From the NCBI GenBank assembly GCA_964517605.1, contig CAZFCE010000025.1, positions 1-64,000 of the forward strand: a DNA stretch of 64,000 nucleotides, given 5' to 3'. The notes under the pieces were generated by a model. It was not told the DNA's origin, made no database searches, and saw nothing but the letters and a program-made list of their open reading frames with translations. Positions within the stretch are counted from its first letter, which is position 1, and each line of letters starts with the position of its first letter. Source of the DNA: J095 sp964517605 (GTDB taxonomy: Bacteria; Chloroflexota; Anaerolineae; 4572-78; J111). Positions 17,027 to 24,726 of the stretch are shown piece after piece. A program made the position numbers and the translations under genes.

Positions 17027-17058
17027 AAATGCCAGAAAATATAGATTTTCTGGCATTT
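17027..17058. repeat. Perfect 14-bp inverted repeat with 4-nt loop
   Basis: Arms AAATGCCAGAAAAT and ATTTTCTGGCATTT flank ATAG. It lies between the small recombinase and the LuxR-type regulator. On the minus strand there is no clear T tract, so it may be an operator, a recombination site or a stable hairpin rather than a terminator. Confidence 0.75.
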
Positions 17059-17125
17059 AAAATCTAAAAATAAAAGCGCCCGCCATCCAACCCCCGGCTT
17101 TGCCTGTTGGCGCGCCGGTCCGCCT

Positions 17126-17368
17126 TTAAATCAAATTACTCTTAACCGCAATCGCCACCGCATGGGTGGTATTTATCGCGCTCAACTTACCCCGCGCCCG
17201 CTGCAAATATTGCCGTAACGTGCGGGGCGCTACCCGCATAGCCCGCGCCGCCTCTATATCTGTTTGCCCATCGGCGGCCAGGCTTAGCGCCTGCCGCTCG
17301 CGGGCAGATAACAAAAAGGGGCAGCCTGCAACAACAGGCTGCCCCGGAACAATGTCTCTGTCGGGCAA
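17126..17368 (-). CDS. Small LuxR/sigma-70 region 4-type helix-turn-helix protein
   Basis: 80 aa, from a TTG start at 17366-17368 (GGGGG is placed 6-7 nt upstream). Residues about 22-75 form a HTH: LSARERQALSLAADGQTD, then EAARAMRVAPRTLRQYLQRAR, which resembles LuxR C-terminal or sigma-4 domains; there is no sensor domain. Likely DNA-binding regulator of the phage or its excision genes. Preceding gene ends 28 bp upstream. Confidence 0.7.
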   Translation of the reverse strand: MPDRDIVPGQPVVAGCPFLLSARERQALSLAADGQTDIEAARAMRVAPRTLRQYLQRARGKLSAINTTHAVAIAVKSNLI

Positions 17369-17396
17369 AACATACCCCCAATCAGTTGTAAACGGC

Positions 17397-17588
17397 TTAG
17401 CGGTATGGCTTCAACTCTTCGCTGGTGCTGCGCTCAATAAAGCGCGGCTTGCCGTTTTTAAACACCACCGTCAACCGGGCCTCGCCGGCCTGGCTTAACT
17501 GACACATCTCGCCAACCAGCCGGTCAATCAACTCCAGTTGAGGCCAGGTTAAAAAACTCAGGTTTTTAGCCGGGCGATACGTGGCCAT
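17397..17588 (-). CDS. Small hypothetical protein at the end of the minus-strand block
   Basis: 63 aa from ATG at 17586-17588; a GTG two codons upstream (17594) has better spacing to AAGGT and could be used. Sequence MATYRPAKNLSFLTWPQLEL is followed by helices and a beta segment. No known domain. It is the first minus-strand gene downstream of the 150-bp AT-rich divergent region 17595-17744, which probably carries promoters for both directions. Confidence 0.5.
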   Translation of the reverse strand: MATYRPAKNLSFLTWPQLELIDRLVGEMCQLSQAGEARLTVVFKNGKPRFIERSTSEELKPYR

Positions 17589-17744
17589 AAACACACTTTA
17601 CCTTGCTTTGGTTAAAAATAAAAGACGTAAAAACAGGCATAAGTCAGGCTTATAATAACTCAAAAACTCAATTTTTAATAGTAATAAAAATCGTAACCAA
17701 ACAGATGTGCTAAAAATACCCCAAATACCCCAGGAAAATGCCCC

Positions 17745-18635
17745 ATGTACCTAAAAAACGCCATTCAGTTATACCTTACCTTTAACTACACCCTTGCCCC
17801 CAAAACCCGCCAAACCTACCAGCAGCACCTTACCCGGCTACAAATTGCCCTGCAAGACCCGCTCCTAACCGAAATAAACCACCACGCCATAGCCAAATTT
17901 ATGGCCGGCCTGCACAAAAAAAACGGCCAACCCTACCACCCCGGCTACCTGCACCAAATACACCGCACCCTGCACACCTTTTTTGTGTTCTGCGTTGATG
18001 AAGGCTGGCTGGCCATGCACCCTATGGCCCGGCTTAAACGCCCCCGCCTGGAAAAAGGCCCCAAACCCCGCCTTAGCCTGGCCCAGGTGCGCCAACTGCT
18101 CAACGCCATCACCGAAACCGACCTGGCCGAGCGTAATATGGCCATAGTGCTGCTTATGCTGGATTGCGGCCTGCGCAAAGGCGAAGTGGTGGCGCTAACA
18201 ATGGGCGATGTAGACCTGGAGGCCAAACGGATACTGGTGCACGCCAGTAAAACCTGCCAGCGCCGCGATGTGCCTCTCAGCAATATGGCCGCCACCGCCC
18301 TAACCCGCTACCTGCTCATCCGGCCCAAATACAAACTCCTAACCGAGCCTGTGTTTGTTACCGGCAGCGGCCCGCGCAAGGGCGAACCCATTGGCAACAA
18401 AGTTATCGAAGAACTAATGAAACGTCTCAAAAAACGCCTGGGCATACCCTTGTACGCCCACCTGCTGCGGCACACCTTTGGCAACCACTATATTCGTAAA
18501 GGCGGGTTGCGCCACCTGCAAAAAATACTTGGCCACAGCCGTATAGATACAACCGCCGGCTTTTACACCGACCCCGATTTTGAAGATTTGCAGGCGGAGA
18601 TTGTGGTGGCCGCCCCAACCGCCCAATTGAAATAA
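17745..18635 (+). CDS. Tyrosine recombinase/integrase
   Basis: 296 aa with complete architecture: an N-terminal SAM-like core-binding domain (residues 1-95, YLTFNYTLAPKTRQTYQQHL) and a catalytic domain with Arg in LDCGLRKGEVVALTM, Lys in HASKTCQRRDVPL, HLLRHTFGNHYI as HxxR, LGHSRIDTTAGFYT with the His and Tyr. It reads toward tRNA-Thr(TGT) 100 bp downstream and diverges from the phage block. A phage integrase is the likeliest role, but host-type XerD-like recombinase cannot be excluded. A rho-independent terminator follows at once. The tRNA is on its 3' side, so simple integration into the tRNA 3' end does not fit. Confidence 0.9.
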   Translation: MYLKNAIQLYLTFNYTLAPKTRQTYQQHLTRLQIALQDPLLTEINHHAIAKFMAGLHKKNGQPYHPGYLHQIHRTLHTFFVFCVDEGWLAMHPMARLKRPRLEKGPKPRLSLAQVRQLLNAITETDLAERNMAIVLLMLDCGLRKGEVVALTMGDVDLEAKRILVHASKTCQRRDVPLSNMAATALTRYLLIRPKYKLLTEPVFVTGSGPRKGEPIGNKVIEELMKRLKKRLGIPLYAHLLRHTFGNHYIRKGGLRHLQKILGHSRIDTTAGFYTDPDFEDLQAEIVVAAPTAQLK

Positions 18636-18643
18636 TAAAAAAA

Positions 18644-18666
18644 GCCACAGCGTTGTGGCCCTTTTT
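18644..18666 (+). terminator. Rho-independent terminator after the recombinase
   Basis: Stem GCCACA / TGTGGC with a 4-nt loop followed by CCTTTTT. Lies 8 bp after the recombinase stop. Confidence 0.75.
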
Positions 18667-18734
18667 GACGAATTTTTACACTCAATTTATACTAAACCCA
18701 CAACTAAATAGCTAAAAAACGTCGAATCCCCCTC

Positions 18735-18807
18735 GCCTCCGTAGCTCAGTTGGCAGAGCAACCGCCTTGTAAGCGGTAGGTCGTCGGTTCGAATCCGACC
18801 GGAGGCT
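18735..18807 (+). tRNA. tRNA-Thr (anticodon TGT)
   Basis: 73 nt. Acceptor stem GCCTCCG with CGGAGGC and discriminator T, D-loop TAGCTCAGTTGGCAGAGCA, anticodon stem ACCGC / GCGGT with loop CTTGTAA (anticodon TGT), T-arm GTCGGTTCGAATCCGAC. Complete cloverleaf. A terminator follows. Confidence 0.96.
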
Positions 18808-18810
18808 TGT

Positions 18811-18845
18811 CAAAACACCCCACACAATGTGGGGCGTTTTGTTTT
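18811..18845 (+). terminator. Terminator after tRNA-Thr
   Basis: Stem CAAAACACCCCACA / TGTGGGGCGTTTTG (one mismatch) and loop CAA, with a T-rich flank. It separates the tRNA from the minus-strand thioredoxin gene and may act on both strands. Confidence 0.8.
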
Positions 18846-18852
18846 GGGGAGA

Positions 18853-19503
18853 TTACGGGGTATTGAGCAGCAAATCCAGGTTTTGGTTTAGTTCTGCGGC
18901 GGTCATGCTGCCCAGGTGACGGCCCACAATCACGCCGCTGGCGTTTAAAAAGATGGTGGTGGGCAGCCCGCGCACCTGAAACCGGTTAGCCGCCGCGCCG
19001 TCAACATCGAGCGCCACCGGCAAATGAAGCGGCTGGTTTTGCGCAAAAGCCCGAACGGTGCGGCTATCCTCTTTGACGTTGATGGCCAAAAAGTTAATCT
19101 GCTCGCGCCGCGCCGCAAAGGCTTGATCCAGCGTCGGTAATTCCTGAAGGCAGGGCGGGCACCAGGTAGCCCAAAAATTGATGATAGCCGGTTTGCCGCT
19201 GAGTTGAGCCAGCGTAACCGGCGGGCCGGCCAGCGTGTTCAGCGTAAAGGGTGGGGCGGCGATGTTACCGGCGGCAACGGTGGGCGGAGCCGGATTGAGG
19301 GCAAAATCCGCCGGGCCGGCTACCGCCAGCACCACGCCCGCCGCCACCAGCGGCAGCAGCAGCCCCGTTACCAGCAATATTTTGCCCAATACCCACCCCA
19401 ACCGGGCCGCCGGACGGCCCATCAATTTGGGAGCCAAAAGCAGCAGCCCGGCCAGCGCCAGGCAGCCCAGGTCAAGCAGTAAAATCAATTTAAAAATTGA
19501 CAT
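18853..19503 (-). CDS. Membrane-anchored thioredoxin-like protein (TlpA/ResA type)
   Basis: 216 aa. Two N-terminal membrane helices (about residues 3-25 and 38-62), then a thioredoxin fold with WATWCPPCLQELP: redox-active CPPC at 115-118, cis-Pro region RGLPTTIFL. This type works on the outer face of the membrane in cytochrome maturation or thiol reduction. No partner CcdA is visible. The linker NPAPPTVAAG is Pro/Ala-rich. The gene ends close to the tRNA terminator and is 20 bp from the next gene's stop. Confidence 0.9.
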   Translation of the reverse strand: MSIFKLILLLDLGCLALAGLLLLAPKLMGRPAARLGWVLGKILLVTGLLLPLVAAGVVLAVAGPADFALNPAPPTVAAGNIAAPPFTLNTLAGPPVTLAQLSGKPAIINFWATWCPPCLQELPTLDQAFAARREQINFLAINVKEDSRTVRAFAQNQPLHLPVALDVDGAAANRFQVRGLPTTIFLNASGVIVGRHLGSMTAAELNQNLDLLLNTP

Positions 19504-19522
19504 ATAACCGCCCCGGTTGAAC

Positions 19523-21529
19523 TTAGCCCGCCAGCACCGCCAACATGCCGGTGGCGGCCAGCATGGCCACGTAAAGCGCGGCGCAGATAGTAACCCCGGT
19601 GTAATACAACCGGCTCCAGATTGACCCCGCGCCTTTGATCCAGATCAGCCCGGCCAGCGCCACGGCCAGCAGCGCCAGCAGCGCCAGTCCATACGGAATA
19701 AAAAACAACGGATAGCTTTGGCCGGAAATAGCCGAAAGCAACAGCAGCGGGGTTGAGTTAAAGGCAGACACGGCAAACGCCGTTAGCCCGCCCACAAAAA
19801 TAATCGCCAGCCCGCCAAACAGCAGCAGCGTGATTTTGCCGGCCCGGTTTACCCACCGTCCGGTGGTTGCCGCCGGTTTTTTGCGGATTAACCGGATACC
19901 CCACGCCAGCGGCCACACCAGCCACGCCGATAGCGTTCCCGCCAACACCAGCCCCGCCGCGCCAACTTCGGCCAGCGCCGATGCCTCCAAACTGTTCAAT
20001 TTGGCCAGCAGCGGCACCACCAGCGCCGTGGGAGGCACAAACCCGGTGGGCGTATTCTCCTGCACGCAGCCGGCATTGGGCGAGATGGTGGGCGTATCCA
20101 AAAAATCTTGCAGCAGTTCATCCACGCAATTGTCGTTAAAGGCCACGCCGTGGCTGGAGGTGGGGTCTACCAGCAGATGGCCGTTGGGCAGGTATTGAGC
20201 GGCGGCGGCGGCAAACTCCGGCGGGGTGATGGGATCAAACTCGCCGGCCAGCAGCAGGGTGGGCACGTTGCTGGCTACCGGCTCGTCTACGGTGGCGGGC
20301 AACCGGGGCACGGCCCAAATCTGGCAGGCGGTGAGCACATCCTGCAAATCCGAGCGGGCGTAAGCGGCGATTTCCGGGCGCAGGCCCGCCAGCGATACAT
20401 CCGTCAGGCTAAAATCGCTGTCCTCGGCGCACATCACCGTGTAGAACATGCCCTCGCTAAAGGTGCGGTCAAACGCCAGCACGGGCCACAGGTTTTGCCA
20501 AAATGAGTAATCGCCGGTTTCCATGCCGGCAATCAGCCGGGGAAAAACGGCGTACATTTGGGGCAGGTAAAATACCTGGAACAGCATGTTCATAAAGGTT
20601 TTGCCGTCCACATACACCGGCACGGTTTGGCCGGTGTCGGGGTCGGTTACGGGGATGGTAACGGGCCGGGTGTTGAGCCGTTTTATCAACGCCAAAAAAC
20701 GGGTTTCCAGTTCCGGGTATTGGCTGCGGCAGCTTTCGCTGGCGGCGCAGGCAGCCAGCATTTTATCAAAAATGCGCTCGGTGACATTGGGCACGCGCAG
20801 CAGGTAGTTGATGTGCGTGGGCACCACGCTATCTAAAATAACGGCGCGCAGGTTGGCCGGATAGTCGCGCATCAGGTGCAGGCCCAGCAGCGTGCCGTAG
20901 GACACGCCATAAAAATTGATGGTTTTGTAGCCCAACGCCTGCCGGATGGCGTCTACATCGGCGGCGTTTTCCAGGCTGTTAAAGGCGGCCAAATCAATGC
21001 CCTGGTCGGCCAGCCGTTTGCGACAGCCGGCATACGCCTGGTTGGTGCGGGCGGTGGCCTCGACGGGCGGCAAGGTGAGGGTGGCGTCCAGATTGTTGAG
21101 CGTTTCGGTGCACACCAGCGATGGCTCGGCGTATAAAGTGCCACGCTGGTTAAAAATGACAATATCGCGCTCCGAGCGAATGGCGCTGCCCAGTGCCGTG
21201 AGCGCAAAGGCGCTAAAGGCATCGCCGCCGGGGCCGCCCTGGGCCAAAAAGAGCGGGTCGGGCCGGGGGTGAGGCCCAGTAGCGCGTAAAATTGCCACCG
21301 GCAGCCGAATGGTTGGCCCCGCCGGGTTTTGGTGGCGCAGGGGGGCGGTCACGTAACCGCACTCAAACCCCAGCGTTTCCGGCGCGGCGTAACCGGCAAA
21401 TGGGATTTTGAACATGCAGGGGGCCGCCTGAAACGATGGCGCAGCCGGGGCGGTGGCATCGGCCTGCGCCGGAGCAACCGCCAGCCCGCAGACTAGCAGT
21501 AATAATAAAACCAGTTTTTTGATGGTCAT
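19523..21529 (-). CDS. Exported alpha/beta-hydrolase peptidase (TAP/proline iminopeptidase-like) with a C-terminal membrane domain
   Basis: 668 aa from ATG at 21527-21529, chosen since it begins a signal peptide MTIKKLVLLLLLVCGLAVAPAQA. An upstream extension to 21682 reads through AT-rich repeat DNA and is unlikely. Domain 1 (to about residue 520): oxyanion segment LAQGGPGGDAF, nucleophile elbow GVSYGTLLG, acid LLAGEFDPITPPEFAA, and a C-terminal TAP-like His (SSHGVAF). Domain 2 carries several hydrophobic helices (about residues 540-660). The alpha/beta hydrolase fold and TAP-like lid are clear. Substrate is unknown; these are usually tri- or tetrapeptide aminopeptidases. The membrane C-terminus is unusual. 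Confidence 0.87.
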   Translation of the reverse strand: MTIKKLVLLLLLVCGLAVAPAQADATAPAAPSFQAAPCMFKIPFAGYAAPETLGFECGYVTAPLRHQNPAGPTIRLPVAILRATGPHPRPDPLFLAQGGPGGDAFSAFALTALGSAIRSERDIVIFNQRGTLYAEPSLVCTETLNNLDATLTLPPVEATARTNQAYAGCRKRLADQGIDLAAFNSLENAADVDAIRQALGYKTINFYGVSYGTLLGLHLMRDYPANLRAVILDSVVPTHINYLLRVPNVTERIFDKMLAACAASESCRSQYPELETRFLALIKRLNTRPVTIPVTDPDTGQTVPVYVDGKTFMNMLFQVFYLPQMYAVFPRLIAGMETGDYSFWQNLWPVLAFDRTFSEGMFYTVMCAEDSDFSLTDVSLAGLRPEIAAYARSDLQDVLTACQIWAVPRLPATVDEPVASNVPTLLLAGEFDPITPPEFAAAAAQYLPNGHLLVDPTSSHGVAFNDNCVDELLQDFLDTPTISPNAGCVQENTPTGFVPPTALVVPLLAKLNSLEASALAEVGAAGLVLAGTLSAWLVWPLAWGIRLIRKKPAATTGRWVNRAGKITLLLFGGLAIIFVGGLTAFAVSAFNSTPLLLLSAISGQSYPLFFIPYGLALLALLAVALAGLIWIKGAGSIWSRLYYTGVTICAALYVAMLAATGMLAVLAG

Positions 21530-21554
21530 TGGAATTGGGTGAATTAGGCGTTGC

Positions 21555-21658
21555 AAAGAATAAATCGAAAGTAACAAAAAATAAATCGAAAATATCAACA
21601 AATAATTGAAAGTAATTAAAGGGCGATCCGGGTGTAGTAAAGAATAAATCGAAAGTAA
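21555..21658. repeat. 84-bp spaced AT-rich direct repeats upstream of the hydrolase
   Basis: The 20-bp sequence at 21555-21574 recurs at 21639-21658, 84 bp apart, and a shortened copy (AATAAATCGAAAATA) lies between at about 21580. The copies include flanking AAATAATT motifs. The block probably results from a small tandem duplication; regulatory role unknown. Confidence 0.75.
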
Positions 21659-21724
21659 TAACAAATAATTAAAAATAATCAAAGATCAATCAAGCTCAAG
21701 ATAAGGTAGCTGGAGATGAATATC

Positions 21725-21753
21725 AAGTCCCCGGCACTAAGTGCCAGGGACTT
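21725..21753. repeat. Intergenic palindrome (AAGTCCC-GGCACT core)
   Basis: Near-perfect hairpin: AAGTCCCCGGCACT, one base, AGTGCCAGGGACTT. The core GGCACT/AGTGCC also occurs in the palindrome at 32187-32226. It sits 22 bp downstream of the response regulator stop; there is no T-tract on that strand, though a short one follows the other arm. Confidence 0.7.
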
Positions 21754-21774
21754 TTCAAGGCAGGATCGCGGTTT

Positions 21775-22932
21775 TTAACCGGCCTCTTGTTGGGCTGCCA
21801 TCACCCGAACGGGTTCGACAATGCCAATTTGCCGCGAAAAGTTGCGCAGCCGTTCCAGCACGGGGTAGGTTATTTCCTGGCCTTTGGGCACCAACAGCAG
21901 CCCGTTTTGCGCCCGGATGTCGTTATCGGCAATCATGCCGGTTTTTAAATCCTTCACCCGGAGCATTTTTACCATAGTGCCCATTTCATCCAGTTGAAAG
22001 GTGGTAAGCTGGGCCACCACCTCCGGGTTGTATTCTTCCGGGTGCAGGCGCAACCGGGATAACGCATCATCTTTGGGCATGCCGTTCATAACCATCTGGT
22101 CAAAATCCAGCACCACTTTTAAAATTTGAGCGCCAAACGCGGCATTTCGTTCGGGTTCGCTCAACAGTTCCAGCGCCGGATACATGTGAAAAGGGGTGCG
22201 CTGGTTTGTAACCATAGCGGCAATGGGTTCAAGCCGGGGAATTTTGGTGAGCAGGTTGTGAGCCACGGTGGGGTGGGCGGTGTAGATTTGCTCCTCTTCT
22301 ACGGTGAGCGGCGCGTGGGCGTAAACTTTATCCAGCAAATCGGTGGTGAGGGTTACGCAGCCAATCTGCGATAACAGCGCCGCCACTTCGTACTGCCACC
22401 AGCCGGGCGGTGACAGGCGCTGCGCGCCAATGTGCTGCACGTAACGGCGCACCCGCGTGGCCCGGCTAAACGCCAGCGGGTTGACCAGGCTTAAAATTTC
22501 GCTGAGCATTTTAAGGCTGCCCATCAGGGTTTTTTCCAGCAGTTCGCGCTCGGCGGTGATGAGCCGGTATTGCTCCAGGCCGGATTCCAGTGCCTTGACA
22601 ATGGTTTCTTGCGGGCATGGTTTGGTGAGAAACCTGAAGATGTTGCCCTCATTTACGGCGTCAATGGCAGTTTGCATGTCGGCGTTGCCGGTGAGCATCA
22701 TGCGCACGGTATCGGTGTGGCGGGCCTTTACTTCGGCCAAAAATTCAATGCCGTTCATGCCGGGCATGCGCATATCGGCCACCACCACGGCAAACGGGCC
22801 GTGGTGATCAATTATCTCCAGGCCCAAATCGGGGCCAACGGCTACTTCCAACTCATACATTCGGCGTAACCGGCGGCTTAAAGCGGCCAGCAGGTTGGCG
22901 TCGTCATCAACAAACAAGATTTTCTGGTTCAT
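21775..22932 (-). CDS. Response regulator with degenerate HD-GYP-like output domain (RpfG-like)
   Basis: 385 aa from ATG at 22930-22932, with AGGAG 7 nt upstream. REC domain about residues 1-125: KILFVDDDANLLAAL, phosphorylation Asp in VVVADMRMPGMNGIEF, Lys in FLTKP. Residues 140-290 show an RpfG-like helical domain, but the HD dyad is replaced (LLSQIGCVTLTTD in place of HDIGK) and the GYP motif is absent, so cyclic-di-GMP hydrolysis is unlikely. A C-terminal beta-rich part (about 300-385) resembles the end of such proteins. Adjacent to the PAS histidine kinase (42 bp gap), its cognate partner. Confidence 0.85.
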   Translation of the reverse strand: MNQKILFVDDDANLLAALSRRLRRMYELEVAVGPDLGLEIIDHHGPFAVVVADMRMPGMNGIEFLAEVKARHTDTVRMMLTGNADMQTAIDAVNEGNIFRFLTKPCPQETIVKALESGLEQYRLITAERELLEKTLMGSLKMLSEILSLVNPLAFSRATRVRRYVQHIGAQRLSPPGWWQYEVAALLSQIGCVTLTTDLLDKVYAHAPLTVEEEQIYTAHPTVAHNLLTKIPRLEPIAAMVTNQRTPFHMYPALELLSEPERNAAFGAQILKVVLDFDQMVMNGMPKDDALSRLRLHPEEYNPEVVAQLTTFQLDEMGTMVKMLRVKDLKTGMIADNDIRAQNGLLLVPKGQEITYPVLERLRNFSRQIGIVEPVRVMAAQQEAG

Positions 22933-22980
22933 TCTCAAGCTCCTGACAAGGGCTGTTTTTAGCTACTTTGCGGTTGCGCC

Positions 22981-24612
22981 TTATGCGCGACCAATTACTG
23001 CCTGGGCCGGCGCAAAATCAACATCCAGCGGCAGCCGGATAATAAAGGTTGTGCCATGGCCCGGTTTGGTTTCAAAATTGATGGCTCCGCCGTGTTTGTC
23101 CACAATAACGGTGCGCGCAATTGATAACCCCTGGCCGGTGCCTTGCCCAACTTCTTTGGTGGTAAAAAAGGGATCAAAAATTTTAGAGCGAATATCATCG
23201 GGGATGCCCGTGCCGGAATCCGAGATGCGGATTTCTACGGCCTGGTCAACCTGCCGGGTTTGCACGCCGATAACGCCTTTGTTCTGGTTGCCGTTGCGCT
23301 GCATATCGCCAATGGCGTGGGCCGCATTGATGATGATGTTTAAAATGGCCTGGTTAAATTCGCCGGGCAGGCATGGCACCGGCGGCAGGTTGGGATCAAA
23401 ATCAATATTTATCTCGGCCACGTATTTCCACTCGTTGCGGGCCACGGTAATGGTGCCTTCGATGGCTTTGTTAATGTCAATGGCGCTTTTTTGGCTTACG
23501 CCGGGGTGCGAAAACTCTTTCATGGCCCGCACAATACTGGACACCCGCTCCACGCCTTCGATGGATTGTTGAATGGCCGCCGGGATTTCCTCAAGCAGAA
23601 ATTCAATATCAACGGCGCTTTCGGCTTTTTTCAGGGCGGCAACGGTCTCGGCTGGCAGCACACCGGTTGGGGCGGTTTCCAGCAGTTGCCGGTACCGGTT
23701 AAGCACCGAGGCCAACTCAACAAAAGAATCCTGCAAAAAGCGAATATTATCGCCCACGTACTGGGTGGGCGTGTTGATTTCGTGGGCCACGCCCGCCGCC
23801 AGTTGGCCAATCGATTCCAGCTTTTGGGCCTGGCTGAGCTGGCTTTCCAAAATTTTGCGGTCGGTTACATCCTGCCCAATCAGCAAAAAGCCGGCCAGTT
23901 TGGCCGGTTCGCCGGCAAATGGGGTTACGGTGATGTTTAAAAAACCTTCTTTGCCGTCGGGCCGGGTGTATTTTACATCGTTGAGCGCGGTAGATTTCAT
24001 GCCTTTGCGCCCCTCGTTGATGCGGGTGATAATTTCAAACCAGTCCCATTGAATGTTGCATTCCAGCAGTTGGCGGCCCACAAAATCGGCGGCGTTAAGG
24101 CCAAAAGCGGCTTCGGCAGGGTGGTTGATGTGGGTGATGATGTCGTCGCTGTTAACGGCAATCAAAATTGAGGGGATGGAGGCCAGCAGTTGCTCGTTTT
24201 GGGCATTGGCCTGTTCCAGCGCCTCTTCGGCCTGTTTCATTTCGGTAACGTCGCGCGAAACCACCACAATATGGCTAACCAGGCCATCGGCGTTGCGGTA
24301 GGGGTAGTAGGTTACGTGCATGTAGCGCTCGCCCAGCGCCTCAAACCCCAGCCAGCCTCTAAAATACACCTCTTCGCCGGCAAAGCAGCGGTCAATGGTT
24401 TTTTTTATCACCGAGAGGTACACATTTTCGCCCCAAACCTGGGCTACGGTTTTGCCCACAATATCGTTGCGATCCATGCCGTGGGCGCGGCAGTAACTTT
24501 CGTTGACGGCCTCGTACACGTAATCCCGGTTCATCAGCGTCATAAATTCTTTGGAGTTGTTAACGATAAACTCGTATCGCCGCCACATTTCTTCGGTGGG
24601 TTGGTCCAACAT
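22981..24612 (-). CDS. PAS-containing histidine kinase
   Basis: 543 aa from ATG at 24610-24612 (GGAG about 11 nt upstream); an upstream ATG-like extension to 24714 is not well supported. Two PAS domains (residues about 10-125 and 135-255), then HisKA with H-box GVAHEINTPTQYVGD (His near 277), N-box IINAAHAIGD, G1 ISDSGTGIPDDI, F-box FDPFFTTKEVGQG and G2 GTGQGLSIA. No membrane segment is visible, so it is cytoplasmic. Same strand, 49 bp from its response regulator. Confidence 0.92.
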   Translation of the reverse strand: MLDQPTEEMWRRYEFIVNNSKEFMTLMNRDYVYEAVNESYCRAHGMDRNDIVGKTVAQVWGENVYLSVIKKTIDRCFAGEEVYFRGWLGFEALGERYMHVTYYPYRNADGLVSHIVVVSRDVTEMKQAEEALEQANAQNEQLLASIPSILIAVNSDDIITHINHPAEAAFGLNAADFVGRQLLECNIQWDWFEIITRINEGRKGMKSTALNDVKYTRPDGKEGFLNITVTPFAGEPAKLAGFLLIGQDVTDRKILESQLSQAQKLESIGQLAAGVAHEINTPTQYVGDNIRFLQDSFVELASVLNRYRQLLETAPTGVLPAETVAALKKAESAVDIEFLLEEIPAAIQQSIEGVERVSSIVRAMKEFSHPGVSQKSAIDINKAIEGTITVARNEWKYVAEINIDFDPNLPPVPCLPGEFNQAILNIIINAAHAIGDMQRNGNQNKGVIGVQTRQVDQAVEIRISDSGTGIPDDIRSKIFDPFFTTKEVGQGTGQGLSIARTVIVDKHGGAINFETKPGHGTTFIIRLPLDVDFAPAQAVIGRA

Positions 24613-24726
24613 AAGGCTTTCTCCGTCCCAATGCAAAAGTCCTATTTGGGTTTCGGCACGTGGCGGCGATTCTCCATAAAAAACAGGTAAAAAACCGGCA
24701 GATTTTGCCGGCAAAGAACGGGTGGA

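Larger units (their letters stand above)
1..17594 (-). mobile_element. Prophage or phage late region (HK97-fold siphovirus type), left end outside the window
   Basis: A continuous minus-strand run of short, often overlapping genes in the canonical siphovirus order: terminase small and large, portal, prohead protease, capsid, connector, head closure, HK97 gp10-like, tail terminator, tail tube, two tail chaperone frames, tape measure, distal tail proteins. Upstream lie a D12 methylase, a tyrosine recombinase catalytic domain and small regulators. The left end is cut by the window. The right end is not resolved: the minus-strand block stops near 17594, but a divergent recombinase and tRNA-Thr(TGT) follow. 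No lysin or recognisable holin is seen, and no replication genes, so the element may continue far to the left or be partial. Confidence 0.9.

Noticed and set aside
18735..18807. tRNA-Thr(TGT) as the prophage attachment site
   Set aside because: The phage block lies on the 5' side of the tRNA, opposite to normal integration into the 3' end, and no second copy is visible.
19523..21682. Longer N-terminus of the hydrolase
   Set aside because: It would be translated from AT-rich duplicated DNA; the signal peptide at 21529 explains the start better.
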